A stretch of 64,000 bases of DNA from Sclerodactyla briareus (Eukaryota > Echinodermata > Holothuroidea > Dendrochirotida > Sclerodactylidae), in contig JAODTK010005243.1 of NCBI GenBank assembly GCA_026419785.1, forward strand, positions 124,001-188,000. The letters are read 5' to 3'. Shown here in pieces: positions 36,510 through 49,153 of this stretch. The notes under the pieces were generated by a model. The model had not been told where the DNA came from. It made no database searches and saw nothing but the letters and a program-made list of their open reading frames with translations. A program made the translations under genes and the position numbers. The first letter of the stretch is position 1, and each line of letters begins with the position of its first letter.

Positions 36510-38874
36510 GCCCCTTGAATGCCTTTGCCCCTTGACCTTCACAGGTCAACCATGTCCCATGGGTCCAATGAACACCTGTGGATACACCCCCCTTTCAACA
36601 CTTCAGTAGACAATGTCATGAAACGTATTATAGCCTATAAGAGCCGTCTTCATGAGATATTTAGCAGTGGTTCCGTATGCCACCCTTCCCACAATCCACT
36701 GCTGTGATATCATTTATGACCTGTTTAATCTCTTTCAGATTTCTATGTGATCTCTATGAAGTAGCTTTCATCACCTGCATGTGACGTTCCCTATGGGTGG
36801 TACTCACACTTCAAGCCTTTGGGAAACAGCCCCTATTTATATCATTAGTTACATTCGAAGACACAAAAAGAATAAATAACTATTGAAGAGGAAAAGGATG
36901 ACCACGTGGTACAGAGTGTGTTACATCCCAAGAGAAACATGGATTCTGTGAAGCAGACAAAGACAGGTATGGTGAATATTTCATTATATTGTATTCATGG
37001 TTCCGATAAGCAAGGACCAGTGGCTATTAGCTCCCTGAAATGCATCAATAACCCTCTGGTCCGCAATGAATATAGACATGTACAATTTTTTTGGGGAAAA
37101 ATAGCCCTCTATTTCGTCATTTGAGCAAATGAATAACAGATGAATACACGCATGCATACACTTAAGTGCTTGTAATACTACATGTGACCACGGTGTTATA
37201 GGCTCTAGGGTTTTATTGCGGCCCTGTCCTCAATGAACAGAAGATTACAAAGTTCTCTTTGTTCCCGGTCTCTATCAAATACCCTGGTCTCATGCCAATT
37301 TACAAGAACCAGGAGCCGTTTCTTTTGAAAAGTACCACTGGTCTCTGGCTCCTTTTTTCGACCCCTGATTGTATTCAATCTAATAGAAATCTCGTGCCCG
37401 TTTTATTAACACCTTCACGAGTTTCATGTCTTCTGGAAGCCGGTTGAGAATCGGTCTAGAGCAGAGTTTCGTTCAAATTTAGTTGCCTTTGCTTATCGAA
37501 ACATCCAACATAATAAGCTCTTATTAGATTTTGATGGGGATGTTCTTCCATATGTTTGTGTTTATGCAGTTATCCTACGAATCCTTTGTCAGTAGATTGC
37601 GCATCGCACATATGTGTGCAGTGTTTTGAACATTTGCTAGCGCCCCGAATCAAGTTCTGATGATTCCCACAGTGTTGCTTTGTATAGTACGCACGCCTCT
37701 CCATATTTATAATCCTTGCAATGGATAACGCAAGCAGAACTCCATGACTGAGTGACTAACGGACGCGGTGCAGCAGGATTAAACTCAGAGATGGCTTGTG
37801 TTGCTTCATGAGGCCATCCTCACGCTCAATGGTTACCAACAGCCCATGCATGAAGAGGAGTGGTAGTGGCTTTCCTTCTACAGTGATTGGGACAAATTAA
37901 ATTCCACAAGCCTCATTGATTTTTTTTTTGTTAATTAATGAAGACACTAGTCATCACTCATCAGAGATAATGTACTATGAAGAAGAACTAAATTGATGTA
38001 AGGTGGGAAAGGGTTTGTTTGCGTGGTGAATTGTGATTAGACTTATTTACAGAACCGGGGAGAGAGTTTGGAGCAGAAGCACCGGGTTGGAGGGGGAGGG
38101 GGAAGCTTTTATTCTTTTTTTCCATTTGGGTTAATATTCACCCCAGGCTGAGGTTTTGGATATCTTGGACCTCCTTTCCCGGGTGTTACCTCAACTGTCG
38201 CCCTCTGTTGATTTTTGTTTTTCAGCCAGGTCCTTCCTACTGATCCTTTCCTGGCCTGCCCTGTACTCAATGTTTATATGATGGTTCTGGGGTGTATATG
38301 CTTATTGTGCTGCCTTAAAAAAATCTCTGATAATTTAGGGAAGTGTACACAATCAGTTGTCAGTACCATTATAGAAGGGGAATATTATGGGGACACCTAG
38401 GAGGGTGCCTCTATGAACATTTTGAACACATTGTGCTCTCAACACGGCGGTCACATAACATCTCATGTACCTAGGTGTGTGACCCTGGGTAGCCTCCTCG
38501 CACACTCAGGTGAGAAAGACACATTCTCATTGCCTTTGAGTGTGGTGGGAGTCGCTGTGTAACCTTGGAGTGGCTTTGTTCTGCCTTCAGCTGGATATAC
38601 CTGTCTGCTAAGTTTGAGAGCTAAATTCTCTCAAAGGTTTGGGTCAAGCGCAAGAGTGAGATGCCTGCATGGAGGATACAGTGATTCACCAGATGGACTA
38701 GTCACAATGTATGGTGGCAACAGGCATTTCATTGTATGATTCATTCTGTGTTGAATTTGCTGCCATCCACGCTTCCTTCTAAGCAATAAGAGGTAGGGAC
38801 AATATCCCGTAGTCACAAATGGGGAAACTCGAGAAAGGTGGGTAGGGTGGTGATTACAGTATTGAAATTCCCAC
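36510..38874. other. Relatively unique intronic sequence next to the SH3 exon
   Basis: No exon or repeat family recognised; sequence looks cleaner than the duplicated region to its left. Confidence 0.4.
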
Positions 38875-39184
38875 CTGGCCCATCATCTGGCTTTGCTGGC
38901 GGTGTCGGGCGGGCCCTGGGTACGGGGACAGGCGGCATCCCTAGGTACCTCACATAGGTACCTGGGAAGTTACACTGCTCGTTGGTCCGTTCATGGCGCC
39001 CCAGCAGCCAGCCAACGGGGCTGTCAAGGTACCCCTAAAGAAGCTGCAACTGGAGGATGGTAGCATTCACGATCAGAAGGTACTGGCCTGGAGTTCAATG
39101 TCCCCTTGGTTGCTATTGGTGTAGGGGTGGAACTGCCCAGACTTTAGGAACTGCGGGCAGAAGTGCCGGGACATGGTGTCCTGC
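38875..39184 (-). CDS. PIK3R1: First coding exon: p85-type SH3 domain plus proline-rich tail
   Basis: The exon follows a strong acceptor (TTTTTCCTTCCAG) and ends at CCAG|GTGGGAA, leaving phase 1. An ATG in an ACCATG context lies 6 bases inside and starts [13 protein letters not shown], so this is probably the first coding exon behind a 5'UTR intron. The N-terminal part reads [10 protein letters not shown], matching the acidic DIDLHLGD region of p85 SH3. The middle reads [14 protein letters not shown], resembling p85 ILTVN. The C-terminal part reads [16 protein letters not shown] then [12 protein letters not shown], followed by [17 protein letters not shown], matching the p85 SH3 end and its proline-rich motif. 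As assembled, the frame shifts once after LQAS and there is one TAG before GYLDSPVG. An intron there would be only about 40 bp, so assembly indels are the likelier cause. Confidence 0.75.
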
Positions 39185-39388
39185 CTGGAAGGAAAAACAA
39201 AACAAATCCTTTTACATTTGCCATAGCTTGAGCCGAGAGGTTTAGAAAAACCACAGTGAAAAGTCTTTTTGGGGGAAAAAGGGAATGTATGGAGATTTAT
39301 CTTGGCCAGGGCATTAATCACTATTTGGCTGAGGTTGTTTCTCAGATTGGCGAAATGTTGCCCACAAATATGGGTCCACCCTACACTA

Positions 39389-39732
39389 CATCTACACAGG
39401 GCCTTAGCCAGAGGGGCGTCTCACCGTCATTGAGACGCCAAGACACTGACGGGGACGGCCGTTTTTGGAGACGGCCACCCAAAAAATTTTTTTTTTTTTT
39501 TTTTTCAGTCAGCATGACATAGTGCATTTTGACGTGCAGTGTGCATAATATGACATGCCAAGTTGGCTTTCTTGACTCCACCAAACCTGGGCGTCTTGCG
39601 AGTCTCGATCACGCGCTCCGCCACTGGTGATCGTTGATTTGCAAGTGGCATCTGTGCTATGCGGATTTTCATCAGTTCACAGTGAGGGCACCCTATTCGG
39701 GGGGGAATGCCTGGTAAGGCCCTGATTCTACA
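39389..39732. mobile_element. Short hAT-like MITE, 328 bp
   Basis: Element 39397-39724 has inverted ends CAGGGCCTTAGCCAG and CAGGGCCTTACCAG, flanked by CATCTACA and ATTCTACA (6 of 8 matching). It lies about 200 bp upstream of the SH3 exon. Confidence 0.7.
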
Positions 39733-39819
39733 GATAGTGGAAAGTCCCGAAAACCCCTGCCCCCTATGACAAGGGGGGCTGATAGCCCCCCACCCCCCAG
39801 CCCTCGCATAAAAGTACAT

Positions 39820-40385
39820 AGTGCGGTTCCATATGTCACTCTATGTGAAACTCTCTGTACATAGTCTGTTCCATATGTCAATCTATGTGAACTATCTGTA
39901 CATAGTCTGTTCCATATGTCCAATCGATGTGCACTATTGTTCTTTTTTTTTTCTATACATGTCTGTTCCATATGTCAATCTGTGGGGCACTATCTGTACC
40001 ATAGTCTGTCCAGTATGTTAATCTATGTGCACTATTTGTACATAGTCTGTTCCATATGTTAATCTATGTGCACTAGCTGTATCATAGTTCTGTCCTATGC
40101 AATCTATGTGAACTATCTGTACATATCTATGTGAACTATCTGTACATAGGTCTGTTCAATATTTCAATCTATGTGCACTATCTGTACATATTCTGTTCCA
40201 TAGCCACATCTATGTGCACCTATCGTACAAGGTCTGTCCCTATGTCAATCTATGTGCACTATCTGTACATATTCTATGTGAACTATCTGTACATGAGTCG
40301 TTCCATATGCCAATTCGATGTGCACTATATGTACAAGTCGGTTTCATATGTCAATCTAGGTGACTATCTGTACATAGTCTGTTCG
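39820..40385. repeat. 41-bp minisatellite, about 14 copies
   Basis: Unit contains CTGTTCCATATGTCAATCTA followed by TGTGCACTATCTGTACATAG; copies vary by small indels and one internal partial duplication near 40110-40135. Confidence 0.95.
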
Positions 40386-40389
40386 GGTT

Positions 40390-41640
40390 GGATTCAATTA
40401 CAATCATTATATTACATGAGAAATTTCTGACAATTGTCACCAAGGTTGATAATTAAACTGCGGGCATCATGGCAAACACTGCGGGACAGCAGAACACATG
40501 GGTTCATCATATATTCTTGCGTATTTTTTGTGTGGGGGCAGGTGGCAGGAGGTTCAAAGCAGTACAGTAATAACCACAGAGCAAGAAACAATATTATGGG
40601 GGAGGGCCTCCTAAAAGGTTATGGTCACAACCGCCCTCTCCCCTGGTAGTTTCCCTCTCCCTATGGCAGTTGTACCCTCAAGGACACGTCCATTGAGAAT
40701 CTGTGACACGAAGGTACACCCCCAGTGGTGTTGTCAGCCATCATTACTATATTGAGCTGACGAATTACTCAGACACGTCTGTGACGACAGGACCAGGACT
40801 TTAAACCAGGAAATAGTATGAGAGGTATCCAGGGACTGACTTGTTTACACGACTGGGAACTCGTTTGGATCCAGGGTTAATGAGAATGTGAGAGCATCAA
40901 TAGGAAATGGCTCTGCAGTATCAACAGGGTGTTCTCCTATCCATGACCAGCGCGCCCTGTTATCGTGATCAGACGACAGTGTCATTAAGAGCGTTTAGAT
41001 CAAGTGGTTCACAGTACAAACAACACTGCCAATCACCTTCTTGGATCATGACGTACAATTTACATAGTGTTCCTGGTATTCCAAATCATACAAGTGAAAA
41101 AAAAAACTACTACAAACAAGGGCGATTCTCAAAACCTGTCTAGCCTGTTGGTGATCAGTTGCTCATATGTTTCTATTCAAAGTACTTAGCTTGTTTCAAC
41201 CACCTGATCCACGGAGGTAATAAAGAGAAAGATTTAGGAATTGCAGCAAAAAATAACAAAACAGTAACTTTCATTGAATAAGACCAAAGTTATGCGTTCA
41301 GTAGTTGTGATTTGGGTCCCTTGCATTACCGCTCCGGGAAATTCAAATATGGCCCTGCTACGTTGTAGAAAAAGAGTTGTAGTACAGTAATTCTATTTAT
41401 TGTCAGTTCCTGCAGTACACTGGTGTTCACAAGAGGTGCATTTGCGGTTTTTGTCAGAGGTAGTTTGAGTCTTCTGAACACAGAGTCGGTTCATGGTGGC
41501 AGTTCTCTGGTTAGTGGAAACGTTCTGTATTTAGGCAATAGATCAGTGAGTGTGGGAGGTGCGGATGAAAGTTTGTTAGAACTAGGAAAACTTAGGATTA
41601 GGTGGAGTGAGTGGAAAAGTTCAGATAACTGTTGCCACTG
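40390..41640. other. Unannotated stretch
   Basis: No supported exon, RNA or repeat. Confidence 0.4.
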
Positions 41641-41963
41641 TTAAAAAGCTAAATTTTGCCAAATTATCAATTTTCACACTTTCCCAATTCTTTCTTTCTT
41701 GAATCTGTCCCCCGGTCAGCATAAAAACGATAGGGTCCTGTACTCCCCATAAGAAAGCTGCATACAAAATTTCAACCTGATTGGACCGGCATACTGGACT
41801 TATTGTGTCAACAAGATTTTCAGACTCGACCTCAGAGGACCCTTGACCTGACCCGAAAACGATATGGATCATGTACTCATTATGGGGAAACCCATATACG
41901 AGGTGGGGTCGAGTTACTGTATATCATGTTAACAAAGATACTAGGCGTCACACACACACACAC
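41640..41963 (+). repeat. Dispersed satellite-like repeat, second copy, ending in (CA)n
   Basis: Two tandem halves each mention an ACGATA.GG..C.TGTACTC block, followed by ACACACACAC. Homologous to 4090-4450. Confidence 0.6.
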
Positions 41964-42178
41964 TGGTTCATGACTGCATGTGCATAGATTCCTCTGACTT
42001 CGTCAAGGAATCAAAAACAGCATACCTGGTTTTGAACTAATATTCACATTTCATCACACATGATTTGTCAGCAGCCTCTCAACAATTACTGCTCTATGTG
42101 AACAACCCCACAGTAGTCAGAGTCAACCCAGGTTTAGCTAAAATGAACAAGAACAAGGAGCTGCATACTGCATCAACA

Positions 42179-42325
42179 ATTCAAATGGTTCCTGGACAAT
42201 TCCCACTCGGACAATTCCCACCCAAACGTGACCCTAACTTTAGTCCCTAACCCAAATTCTGACCACAAAAAAATTCCGTTGAGGGGGAATTGTCCGGGTG
42301 GGTATTGTCTGGTCAGGATTCAAAT
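42179..42325. mobile_element. 131-bp palindromic MITE
   Basis: Element 42187-42317 is flanked by an exact 8-bp duplication ATTCAAAT. Its arms each hold two GGACAATTCCCA units in inverted orientation, the same motif type as the large GGACAA arrays at 11.7 and 19.4 kb. Confidence 0.75.
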
Positions 42326-42744
42326 ACTGCCTCCCAAACAGTGATTTAGCCAGCCCCTATTTGTGTGCGACCCCAATGTCGCATGACCAGCGACAAATGT
42401 CGCATAAAAAAAATCTGACAAGCAATTCTATGCAGGTGTAAATTTTAATAAAATCTCTCCAAAAAAGTCTCACCAGAAAACTTATAGCAGTTTTTCCCTG
42501 GCACAATTCCTAATTGTCCTTTTTGCAATCGGACTTCCTTCATCACAATTCACAAACCTTTATTTTATTTTACTTTTGATCGCCGCTGTCTCCGCGCTGG
42601 TCACCCACAGCCTCGACTATAGCCTACTTTTCATGCATGAATACGGAGCAGACGTGTTAAATACTATTGCGGTGTTCCATAATTCCATTTAACTCGTAAT
42701 TCCCGTACTCCCTACTTTTCCCCACTCGTGAATTGGCGTAAATT

Positions 42745-43420
42745 GCGTGGCAATTTGGGCAATCAACAAAAAATGTGCACTCAGTAGGCTAAATATTGAG
42801 GTAATTCTTTCAAGTGCATCTGCTTTGTCTGAGCTCAATTTCATATTATCTCATTAGTACCTTGATGAAACAATTTTCATTTCCAGGAAGCTGTTTAGTT
42901 AATGCAGTTTGGTGCGATATAGCACACCGAAACCATCTAGGCCCCTATTCGGTTCCAAAAATTGTGTTTTCACCTAGTCTGAGTATAGACCATTCCGCTG
43001 AATTTTTTGGCATTTGCAGGCGAGCGTTGATGCAACTGGGTGCGATATAGCACACCTAAACAGTTCGCCTCGGGAATTATCTTGCGTTTCACAGGGTGCA
43101 TGATCTTAGTACAGTCTCTCTTTGAAATTTTTGCACTTTCAGGTGGTCATTGATGCAATCTGGTGCAAAATAGTACGTGAAACCAGGGACCGTGAAAAAG
43201 GAGGACCATGCTGGGGATGGGGTTACGGGGCTTAATAGCATATCACAATCCGCTTCCTCGGTCAAATTTGCACTATATCACTGTCAAAACGTATTCTGGG
43301 AGGTGGTAGTGTAGTGCTTTCACCTTCCAGCCTCCCAGTCCTTCCGGGCCTTCTTGTTTTTGCCTCCTTTCCCCTCTCTCAAATTTGTGAATATCATCCT
43401 GTTCTTGAGTTGGTTTCAAG
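42745..43420 (+). repeat. Left arm of long inverted repeat, with 124-bp tandem monomers
   Basis: Monomers marked by CAGG..GTTGATGCAACTGG and TGCGATATAGCACACC occur near 42890, 43013 and 43137. The inverted homologue is 45645-46285. A related plus-strand fragment lies at 61290-61620. Confidence 0.8.
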
Positions 43421-43936
43421 AAATATTCGAGACGTCTGTTTTTGATGCCATTTAACAATATACTGGAAGTCACGCCACCATATGTTACACCTATCATTAC
43501 GGAGACACATGTTATAGTAAGGTGGTTCATATTTTGCAGAAGTCTGAAAGATCATGCTCCTACCCCTCAACATGTTCGGTGGATGAAAAAAATAAGACTG
43601 TTAAATTTTCACTGATATTGGACAACGTTTGGAGGTAGGACTAGTAGAAACATGTAGTGGTCATTTTGGAGCAAACTTATAGGAGGCTATATTTTTTAAA
43701 TAGGGTTGTTGTATGATCGTATTCTCCCTGATTTCATTGAAAGCAACAAGTTTAATAGTATAACAAAAGATGCATTTTATTCACTTCCATTGTTATTTTA
43801 TTCCTGGCCGGAAATGGTAGTTTGTGCAGTGAAGAGACCAGAATAAGTCTCCTGACACACTCGAGCAACTTCGAAGGATCATACAGTGTATTGTTTTGAA
43901 ACTAGTTATCTTACAGTATTCAATCTTTGAATCCAG

Positions 43937-44032
43937 GGATGTAGCTACGCCGGGCGGCGCCGAGCGGGGGTACCCGGCACTCAGGTAGTGCCCCCCGGCA
44001 CTCGAGCAGAATAGGGGCCATGCCGCCCGGAC

Positions 44033-44063
<31 letters not shown>

Positions 44064-44280
44064 TTTTTTTTTTTCCCCCCTTTAGTCATGGATATACTGT
44101 CTAATGCACAAATATAGGGTCCATGATGTGAAGGCCCATTATTATGTTACAAAATAGTCAATATGGCCCCTCTGTTTGGACCTGGGCTCCGGCCATGACC
44201 CGCTGCGCGTCCGGCGCTACAGTATCCGTGACCAATCTCTACAGAATTCAGATGCAGAATGTCCGGCACTCAGATTTCTC
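43937..44280. mobile_element. Probable hAT-like terminus with long poly-A tract
   Basis: Begins CAGGGATGTAGCTACGCCGG, like other CAG(T/G)GGCGTAGC ends, and includes a 27-A run (44034-44060). The right boundary is not clear. Confidence 0.4.
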
Positions 44281-44380
44281 TAACTTACACTCCTGTTGAG
44301 CTAAGAACAGAATAAAAGCAACTCGTTTAACAAATAACAGCCACTGCCTTATATTTACTTCTATGTTGTTTTACTGTCAG

Positions 44381-44420
44381 TGGCGTAGCTACGGGAGGGG
44401 GGCATTGGAAGTCTGTCGCA
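44381..44420. mobile_element. Orphan hAT-like left end
   Basis: CAGTGGCGTAGCTACGGGAG followed by a G run; no matching right end nearby. Confidence 0.4.
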
Positions 44421-45022
44421 CCCCACTAAGAATATCAGTGTCCGGTTTTTTCATATTAGAAAAGATATTTAAAAAAAGTCATGAAGAGGGCAACCTTGAT
44501 TACAGAGACTGTGGTTAAATGAGACCTCCACTCCATGATTTATATTTGGGTTGTTAAGTATAGGTAGGCAGAGGGTATATCTGTTCAGTGAAAATGAACC
44601 GGTAGACTGAAAATTGAGCAAAATATCGACCAACGAATGGGTGAAAACTGGTCTAGTTGAATACTGTAGGTTAAAAGACCGGAAATTGTGCCCGAAAACT
44701 TAAATTGAAACCCAGCAGCCTAAATTTTCAGCACGCTCCGCGCGCAGTCGCTCCCTTTTGTAGGCCTACGGCGTACGCATCAACTGCGGGCAAATCTCCA
44801 AGATTGAGGGTAATTATGGACTGTCCCCATACGCTTTATGTATACAATATGAACATGGCTCCAGCACAACTAACTTTAACAACATGTTGAAGAACAAGTT
44901 CTTCCCATACAGTGGCGAATCCAGCGAAAGCACATCAAATGCACATGAAATTAACGCCCACCAAATATGTGGGCCCGCTTCATGGTATATAAAGAAATTG
45001 GTTTGATTAGATCATGTCAATT

Positions 45023-45510
45023 AAGGGTGGCGCCAGCAGGGGGGACAGGAGGGGGACACCCCACCTCCGTCGGGGAAGCCGGGCCTCCCCCCGTCGGGAA
45101 TTTTCCCATCTCGAGGGCCTATTCCCCCAACAGTATTAATATTTCCAACCTTCTTATAGCGAAAATTCGGAAATTCAAATTTCTACATTATAGCTGAAAA
45201 TTTCGCGTGCCTCATATCTTTTATTGCCAGGTTCCTCGCTCAAGTTTGAGATCAGCATATCCATTCTCCTATCTTCCTACAGGTAGATATACAAAACCGT
45301 CGCATAAATGGATAGGATACACAATAACACAAGCCTTATGAAATTTTCGGAATGTCCCTGCAAGAGATTATGTCATAATTCTGTTGGGGAGGATGATCGT
45401 TTTGCTGTCTACCACTGTTTTGCCTTTGTGTTAAGTGGTCGGTGGTCCACACACGACTCATTTTTGACCGCACAATTAATAACAAAACTCAATTTAAACC
45501 GAGTAGAGCT
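45023..45510. mobile_element. Truncated copy of the GGTGGCGCCAGC element
   Basis: Left end AGGGTGGCGCCAGC, CCGTCGGGGAA repeats, and an internal block matching 58872-59330 (for example GCAAGAGATTA and CACTGTTTTGCCT). The right end is missing. Confidence 0.65.
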
Positions 45511-45644
45511 CTAAATGGGTTTTGCTATGGGACCATACCAATCGCGCTGTGTTTATAGATTATTACATGTGTCTCGTAACGATAGGCGTAGCGTATTGGG
45601 CGCCATCTACAGTACATTGTAAAATCGCATGAAAAAAGGATTGT

Positions 45645-46285
45645 TCTCGACTCTCAACTCACGAAAAGGATGATATTCACAAATTTGAGGAGAGAAAGGA
45701 GGCAAAGACTTAGAAGGCCCGGAAAGCCTGGAATGTGAAAACAGCCTACGCCTCCCAGAACACGTTTGACAAAGTGACATCGCAAATCTGACTGAGCAAG
45801 CGGATCATGATATGCTAATCAGCCCCATAACCCAACCCCCAGAATGGTCTTTTTTTCTGCGTGATCCCCAGTTTCAGCGTTCTATTTTGCACACCAAATG
45901 CATCAACGACCACCTGAAAGTGCCAAAATTTCCCGGGGTTACCATAAGATCAGGCAGGTGAAACGCAAAATAGTTCCCGAAGCGGAACTGGATGTTTAGG
46001 TGTGCTATATTGCACCCAGTTGCATCAACGCCTGCCTGCAAATGCCAAAATTTCAGAGGAATGGCATATACTCAGGCTAGGTGAGACACAGAATAATTTT
46101 TGGAACGGAATATGGTGTTTTGGTGTGCTATACGCACCAATACATTAAACGATGCCTAGAAATGGAAAATAGTTCCACAGGATGCTATGAGATAAGATGA
46201 AGTTGAGCTTGGACAAGTAAAAGTGAAAGAATTACCTCAAATATTTAGCGATACTGAGTGCCCATTCTTCTCTTTGATTGCCCCA
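45645..46285 (-). repeat. Right arm of long inverted repeat
   Basis: Contains CATCAACGACCACCTGAAAG and GTGTGCTATATTGCACCCAG, the reverse complement of the left-arm monomers, and ends with a shared GAATTACCTCAA.TATTTAG block. Confidence 0.8.
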
Positions 46286-46639
46286 AAAACGTGGCAGATC
46301 TTACGTGCTCTGCGCGAAATAGTATAGTGCCATCCTTTGTCATGGGCCTACGAATGGAATGCAAGGAAATGTATTCTGGCAACTTTTTTGAGATCGGGAC
46401 AATTCCATGCCCACCATTTTAATGTCAAAAACCTGTGGTGATGCCACTGCATAAGCTTCCTTGAAACAGGTCAGGCAAGTGCCATTATTAACCTGCCAGT
46501 TGGGAGGGGTCTAATTTGCTGAAATTGTTGTGTACGAGCCTTGGAGGACACCAACACTTCATTACTAGTGGGGTCGATAGCTCATTCTTGATTCATGCCG
46601 AAGGCCCAAAAATGGATCTATGCAGTCAGCACTGTGCGT

Positions 46640-46860
46640 AGTGTTGTGTCTCTGTGTCTGTGTGACACCTCTTGTCAGCACGATATCTAAAGAAGAAGCA
46701 GCATGTGTAAGTTCAAATAGGCACATGGTTGCTATGTGGAGAGGATGAACCCTATTGTTGTTAGTGCCAGTCAAGGTCATTCAAGAAAAAGATCATGACA
46801 GGGCACAACGTCCAAAAGTTTCTTTCAAGTCATGCTACAGTAGCACATGTCCAATCAAGA
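46640..46860 (+). repeat. Single copy of the GGTCAAGGTCATT satellite-like unit
   Basis: GCACGATATCTAAAGAAG, CACATGGTTGC, GATGAACCCTATTGTTGTT and AGTCAAGGTCATTCAAG match the 15.7-16.8 kb array. Confidence 0.65.
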
Positions 46861-47194
46861 AACCGGAAAGATGGCCACAACAGGAGAAAGCAAAAGGGGA
46901 GAAGTCTCTCTTGTGGCCAAGGGGGCAAGGAAGAGTTAGGGGCTCATCCTGAGAGAATGCCAGAGGGGAGCAAGACAGTTTTTGATGCAAGCTTAGTAAT
47001 TTTCCCAACTCCATTATAGACATGAAATATTTTGTACAGAATAAACAGACTCAGTTTTGATCTTATAATTCACAATTCGCAAGTGGGAATACAATGGAAT
47101 TGGAACACTGATATGAATAACTATAGAGAGAATCAGCAAAAAGGCAATGGGGGATATCCCCACCTCATTTCAAACGGCAGGAAAAAACGCCCTC

Positions 47195-47580
47195 AAACCC
47201 CCCCCCCCCTCCGAAACACAGTGACTCCCTTCTGTCCCCCATTCTCATCCCTGTCCCCCTCTCCCCCTTCTTCCTGGACCTCTTCCTCCCATCCTCCTGT
47301 CCCCTATGTTCTTTCCCCTGTCTCTTCCTATCCCCTGATCCACTTCCTCCCTTCCCCCTACTTCTCTCCTCCCTCAGCCACTGTCCCCTCCCTACTTGCC
47401 CTCCCCCCTATCCGTCTCTCTCGTTCCGGTATCTCTCTTCCCCAGACCACTCCTTTACCACTTTCTCTCAGTTGCCTACAACTGACCTTTATCCCTCCTC
47501 CATGACCCCTACCTCCCACCTGCCCCTACCTCTATGCTCATTGCTCTGGTATCCTCTCCCTCACTTCCCCATATCCCCAT
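47195..47580. repeat. C/T-rich low-complexity tract
   Basis: Nearly pure pyrimidine with CCTCC and TCCCC runs; produces a spurious 157-codon Pro/Ser-rich frame. Confidence 0.85.
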
Positions 47581-47649
47581 ATAAGTTTGGGGTGAAGCAG
47601 CCAGTGGGCAATTGACTGTCCATGTTAAATTTGGATGATGAATTGTGCG

Positions 47650-48848
47650 GTTTACCTTAGGGGTTGCGCGGTATACCGGTATCGTTATTAGTACCGGTAC
47701 TCACAGCACGGTAACTGGCAGTACCGACAGTCAAATGCACAGTTACTATTACCAATACTGGCGGAAATTACCGTTATTGGCTACCAAATGCCGGGGGGGG
47801 ACTAGTTGAAATACTAAATACCAGGGCTGTCATACTTGTATTTTTGCCCATCCCAGCCGCCTCGTACATCGCAACTTTATATGCGATCTGTTAAAATTGA
47901 TAAAAACTGCCCCACGTGTGTTGCGAGCTGTGTATTTGCATTATTGCCGAATATCACAGGCGCTGCGGACATCGCAGCTTCACCGTAACGTAACATGCAA
48001 AGCTGTATGTTGCTTACTCGCCCAATGCCGTTGCACTAGTTTCAATACATAGCCCTGTTTGGAACTCGTGGTCATCACCACCTTACTCTTCTTGAGCGTC
48101 CAGGTGCTCCCAATTCCCACAGCGCGCTGCACAACGATACCAAGTCTATGGACCGAGAGCAACGATCCTCCCACACACACTTTACTTCAGTAGGATTTTC
48201 CCATTGACTATGTGGTTAAGGAGTGGATATTACGATCGTCGATCAGTGATATTGCAATATTGGCCTACAAGTCTATGAATGAACGTGATTAATTAGACAA
48301 TTGGTGGATGAAACAATCATACATACAGGTTTAGCATTGATTTGGTGGTTTCTATGACTAATTTTAGATCGTGCCTTGCTTAGGTTTTCTTGCTAAATAA
48401 TCACAGTTACGTTAGGGCTTACTCAGCTGGTAATTGCGCTAGCGAGTAGCGATCTGTTTCGGCGGGCCTGAGCTTACGTACGTATGGAAGAATGAGAGTT
48501 GTACATGTATTCCTGCCTGAGTAACATAGTACTACCCGCAAAACAGTGGTCAAAGCATGTGAGTTTGCCATACGTACGGTTGTCATGAATTCTTTCCAGA
48601 AACATGAAACATTCATTTGATTATACGAAATAATCTTTTTGGGGGGCAATCTTTTTACATGAAAAAAAAAGGTGTATGAAAGAAGAACATTGTAAAAATA
48701 GATGCCCCATACAGTGTGCTGCAAGTATGCAGTAGTATAACGATAGCTGGCAGTATTTAGGCAAGCATGAATACCGGTACCAAGGCCAGGGCATCGGACC
48801 CGGTACGGTTTCTAAAAAGATATAGGTACCGCGCAACCTAGTTTACAT
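47650..48848. mobile_element. hAT-like element, 1.18 kb
   Basis: Element 47658-48840 has ends TAGGGGTTGCGCGG and CCGCGCAACCTA, flanked by GTTTACCT and GTTTACAT (7 of 8). Subterminal regions are dense in ACCGGTA motifs on both sides. No transposase. Confidence 0.75.
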
Positions 48849-49153
48849 TTTGTCAAAGTTCCGCAAAACTGAAATGATACCTCACATTTCTCGCTGATAT
48901 GACAAAGGCAAATCAACTCATCACAGTTCATTTTTCTGCCTTTCACACGGAGGAAAGTTGGCTTGAGGAAGGAGGACACAGCAAATCGAAGTGAGATGCG
49001 AGGAGATGGCGTGAGGGCGGTTGCTGTCAAAGTAAGGTGAATCTGGCCACCTTCGCGTTCAGGGACAACACCGGATTAAAATTGGACGATGATGAATGAA
49101 CATTTTAAGGAAATTTTCATGAATTCTCAAATTTTCCTCTTTGCATAATTGAT

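Larger units (their letters stand above)
11000..38874 (-). other. 27.9 kb first intron of the p85-like gene
   Basis: If the SH3 exon and the exon at 10853-10999 belong to one transcript, everything between is one intron. It contains a 10.9 kb hAT-like composite, a satellite, a 5.1 kb tandem duplication and several MITEs. No convincing coding exon was seen inside. Confidence 0.5.
2239..39184 (-). other. PIK3R1: Partial host gene locus: p85-like PI3-kinase regulatory subunit with a SAM domain
   Basis: Eight candidate exons lie on the minus strand in the order SH3, unknown, helical, SAM part 1, SAM part 2, (optional exon), unknown, BH start. Intron phases are compatible along the whole chain: exit phases 1, 1, 0, 1, 1, 1, 2 match the entry phases of the following exons. 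Both end domains look like p85: the SH3 exon has GWLLG and [10 protein letters not shown] (p85 has GWLNG and FPGTYVEYIG), and the last exon has PPLVCQVLEAIE (p85 BH has PPLLIKLVEAIE). p85 recruits the p110 catalytic subunit to phosphotyrosine sites through SH2 domains, which would lie beyond the left edge. The SH3-to-next-exon join over 27.9 kb rests on phase alone, so two adjacent genes remain possible. A single invertebrate gene would be orthologous to PIK3R1/2/3 together. Confidence 0.6.

Noticed and set aside
47032-47505. 157-codon Pro/Ser-rich frame
   Set aside because: Entirely explained by a pyrimidine-rich low-complexity tract.
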